Source of the DNA: Bacteroidota bacterium
GTDB taxonomy: Bacteria > Bacteroidota > Bacteroidia > Chitinophagales > Saprospiraceae
Length of the DNA stretch: 64,000 nucleotides
NCBI GenBank assembly: GCA_029572935.1
Contig: JAKQHM010000004.1
Coordinates: forward strand, 1 to 64,000
Direction: 5' to 3'
Part shown: one piece after another, positions 62,385 through 64,000 of the stretch
Position numbering within the stretch: the stretch's first letter is position 1
How the letters are laid out: each line of letters opens with the position of its first letter
Made by a program: the position numbers and the translations under genes
The notes under the pieces: model-generated
Databases searched by the model: none
The model's input: the letters and a program-made list of their open reading frames with translations, nothing else
Told to the model about the DNA's origin: nothing

Positions 62385-64000
62385 ATGAATCGCGTTTTCT
62401 TTTGGGTTACATTGTTATCTTTAAACCTCTCTTTGCAGGCTCAGGAAGCCATCCGATTGAACCTGGTGACCAGGGGACTCTCTATCCCTGTTTATTTGAC
62501 TCACGCTGGCGATGATCGCCTGTTTGTCATTGAAAAACAGGGTAGGATCCGGATCATCCGAAATGGAATCTTGTCGGCCACACCCTATCTGAATATTGTG
62601 AGCAAAGTTAACAGCCGGGGCAATGAGCAGGGTCTATTGGGACTGGCATTTCACCCGGATTATAAAAAGAATGGGTTGTTTTACGTAAACTATTCTGCTC
62701 AGGGAGCTGGAAATACCATCGTAGCAGAATACAAAGTCCGTCCTAATGATTCAGAAAGAGCAGACAGTCTGAGTGAGCGAATCTTGTTGAATATACCCCA
62801 ACCCTTTACCAACCACAACGGAGGATGTATGCACTTCGGTATGGATGGATATTTGTATATCGGGATGGGAGATGGAGGTAGTGGAGGGGATCCGCAAAAT
62901 CTCAGCCAGAATCCCAGAAGCTTGCTAGGTAAGATGCTTCGTATCGATGTTGACACCAGTTCTTCATACCGCATTCCTGACAGCAATCCTTATAAATCCT
63001 CTGCTACTTATTTACCTGAAATCTGGGCTTCGGGCTTGCGCAATCCATGGAGATTTTCATTTGATCGCTTGACGGGTGATATGTGGATCGGGGACGTAGG
63101 TCAGGGAGAGTGGGAAGAAATAGATTTCCAGAGCGGTGATTCCAAAGGAGGAGAAAATTACGGATGGCGCTGTTATGAAGGAAATGCGGCTTACAATACT
63201 GCAGGCTGTTCTCCCAGGAATACTTACGATTTTCCAATATACGATTATCGCAGCGACGATGCACAATTGGGCTGTTCGGTGACAGGAGGATACGTGTACC
63301 GGGAAAAACCTGAGTCTTACCTGTATGGTACATACATCTATGGCGATTATTGCAGCGGTTACATATGGGGCATGACACGGGATAGCTCAGGTATGGTGAC
63401 GAACCGGACTTTGATCCGTACCGGAAGAAACCAAGTTTCCTCTTTTGGTGAAGATTTTTCAGGAGCCTTATATGTGGTGGCAATTGCCGAGGGAGCAGTA
63501 TACCGGATCTCCGATACCTGTCAACTCAGAGTACAGCAAGCAGTCTGGAATCCAAGTTGTTCCAGCAAAGAAGATGGGGTGATTGAATTGATTAGCAATG
63601 CGACGGAATCATCTTATTCCTGGAGCACTGGAGATACCAGCTCCAGACTCGAAGGTCTGGGTGCCGGAGCATATACTGTTACAGTGACATCCGGTTCCTG
63701 CCGGGTGGTACAGAATTTCAATCTCGTCAATCCTCCGGTTAAGACGGCCTGTATCGTTCCCGTTTTGAGAAGCGAAATTTGTGAATCGGATTCTTTGCTC
63801 TTGCAGGCTTGTCCCGATTCTGCAGCCTCTTTGTACTTCTGGTATCGAGACAGTATTTTGATTTCCGGAATCACAGAAAGCAAGATATACCTCAGAGAAC
63901 CGGGACGATATTCTTTGAGGTTTGAGGATAGTCTGGGATGTCTTTCAGAAAGTTCAGCAGAGGTAGATCTGATCGTTAACCCTATACCGGATAAACCGTC
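62385..64000 (+). CDS. PQQ-dependent sugar dehydrogenase-like secreted protein with SprB repeat (C-terminus beyond window)
   Basis: The reading frame is open from the ATG at 62385 to the window end (538 codons). The signal peptide is MNRVFFWVTLLSLNLSLQAQ. Residues ~20-380 form a soluble glucose/sorbosone dehydrogenase-type six-bladed propeller: GDDRLFVIEKQGRIRII, GNEQGLLGLAFHPDY, NHNGGCMHFGMDGYLYIGMG, EIWASGLRNPWRFSFD, IGDVGQGEWEEID, YRSDDAQLGCSVTGGYVYR. Residues ~385-445 are a SprB-like repeat (ESSYSWSTGDTSS, GLGAGAYTVTVTSGS), then an Ig-like module begins. A T9SS sorting domain is expected outside the window. PQQ-dependent sugar oxidation is the family role but many homologues are uncharacterised. 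It follows the LRR gene by 29 bases. Confidence 0.85.
   Translation, partial: MNRVFFWVTLLSLNLSLQAQEAIRLNLVTRGLSIPVYLTHAGDDRLFVIEKQGRIRIIRNGILSATPYLNIVSKVNSRGNEQGLLGLAFHPDYKKNGLFYVNYSAQGAGNTIVAEYKVRPNDSERADSLSERILLNIPQPFTNHNGGCMHFGMDGYLYIGMGDGGSGGDPQNLSQNPRSLLGKMLRIDVDTSSSYRIPDSNPYKSSATYLPEIWASGLRNPWRFSFDRLTGDMWIGDVGQGEWEEIDFQSGDSKGGENYGWRCYEGNAAYNTAGCSPRNTYDFPIYDYRSDDAQLGCSVTGGYVYREKPESYLYGTYIYGDYCSGYIWGMTRDSSGMVTNRTLIRTGRNQVSSFGEDFSGALYVVAIAEGAVYRISDTCQLRVQQAVWNPSCSSKEDGVIELISNATESSYSWSTGDTSSRLEGLGAGAYTVTVTSGSCRVVQNFNLVNPPVKTACIVPVLRSEICESDSLLLQACPDSAASLYFWYRDSILISGITESKIYLREPGRYSLRFEDSLGCLSESSAEVDLIVNPIPDKP

Overview
The window comes from a member of the Bacteroidota, most likely close to Saprospiria/Saprospiraceae. 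This is inferred from several things. It carries the type IX secretion/gliding core genes gldK-gldL-gldM-gldN with a PorP/SprF-like gene just upstream. Nine intact exported proteins end in type IX secretion (T9SS) sorting domains, six of type A and three of type B (gliding motility-associated CHU_C type). Twelve genes or operons are preceded by the Bacteroidota -7 promoter element TAnnTTTG. GC content is moderate and Shine-Dalgarno sequences are essentially absent. I see no phage, insertion sequence, CRISPR array, rRNA or tRNA; this is chromosomal backbone with many surface-protein genes.

Layout. 1-7530: the tail of a GIY-YIG nuclease gene, then minus-strand genes for a secreted beta-helix/degenerate M23 protein, a decayed T9SS sorting-domain remnant, a conserved membrane-anchored protein of unknown role and a large ASP-box/FN3/GEVED secreted protein. 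7847-10347: a compact MlaE-MlaF-MlaD lipid-transport operon. 10361-17269: a secreted beta-helix protein, then (minus strand) a three-gene redox operon of a GltD-like FAD/ferredoxin subunit, korA and korB (2-oxoacid:ferredoxin oxidoreductase). 17952-22468: a secreted tocopherol-cyclase-like protein and a periplasmic tricorn-type protease. 22662-28903: two tandem paralogous T9SS type B proteins, each carrying eight 51-residue Cys-pair repeats. 29061-33523: a ZIP transporter and a beta-barrel protein, facing a minus-strand operon for three steps of tryptophan/kynurenine breakdown (Rid-type 2-aminomuconate deaminase, tryptophan 2,3-dioxygenase, ACMSD-type decarboxylase). 33664-39456: another type B exported protein, a small unknown protein plus metallo-beta-lactamase pair, a YyaL-like thioredoxin-domain protein and the PorP/SprF gene. 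39687-44112: gldKLMN, closed by a strong terminator. 44342-54585: an unknown secreted protein, a FadL-like barrel, a Trp/Tyr-rich then disordered protein, proS, a small metal-binding lipoprotein, a secreted M1 aminopeptidase and a PKD protein. 54890-58369: an MsbA-like ABC exporter, a PorT-like barrel and murB. 58537-64000: a plant-type LRR T9SS protein and an incomplete PQQ-type sugar dehydrogenase-like protein with a SprB repeat.

How it fits together. The window encodes part of the T9SS motor/core (GldL/GldM) and outer-membrane ring (GldK/GldN), and also many of its customers. Most of the remaining coding capacity serves the envelope (Mla lipid transport, ABC exporter, MurB, several beta-barrels) and central or amino-acid metabolism (Kor complex, kynurenine steps). 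The least explained items are the 51-residue repeat family, the periplasmic tocopherol-cyclase homologue, the beta-helix protein with a metal-ligand-depleted M23 domain, and several conserved proteins without known function.
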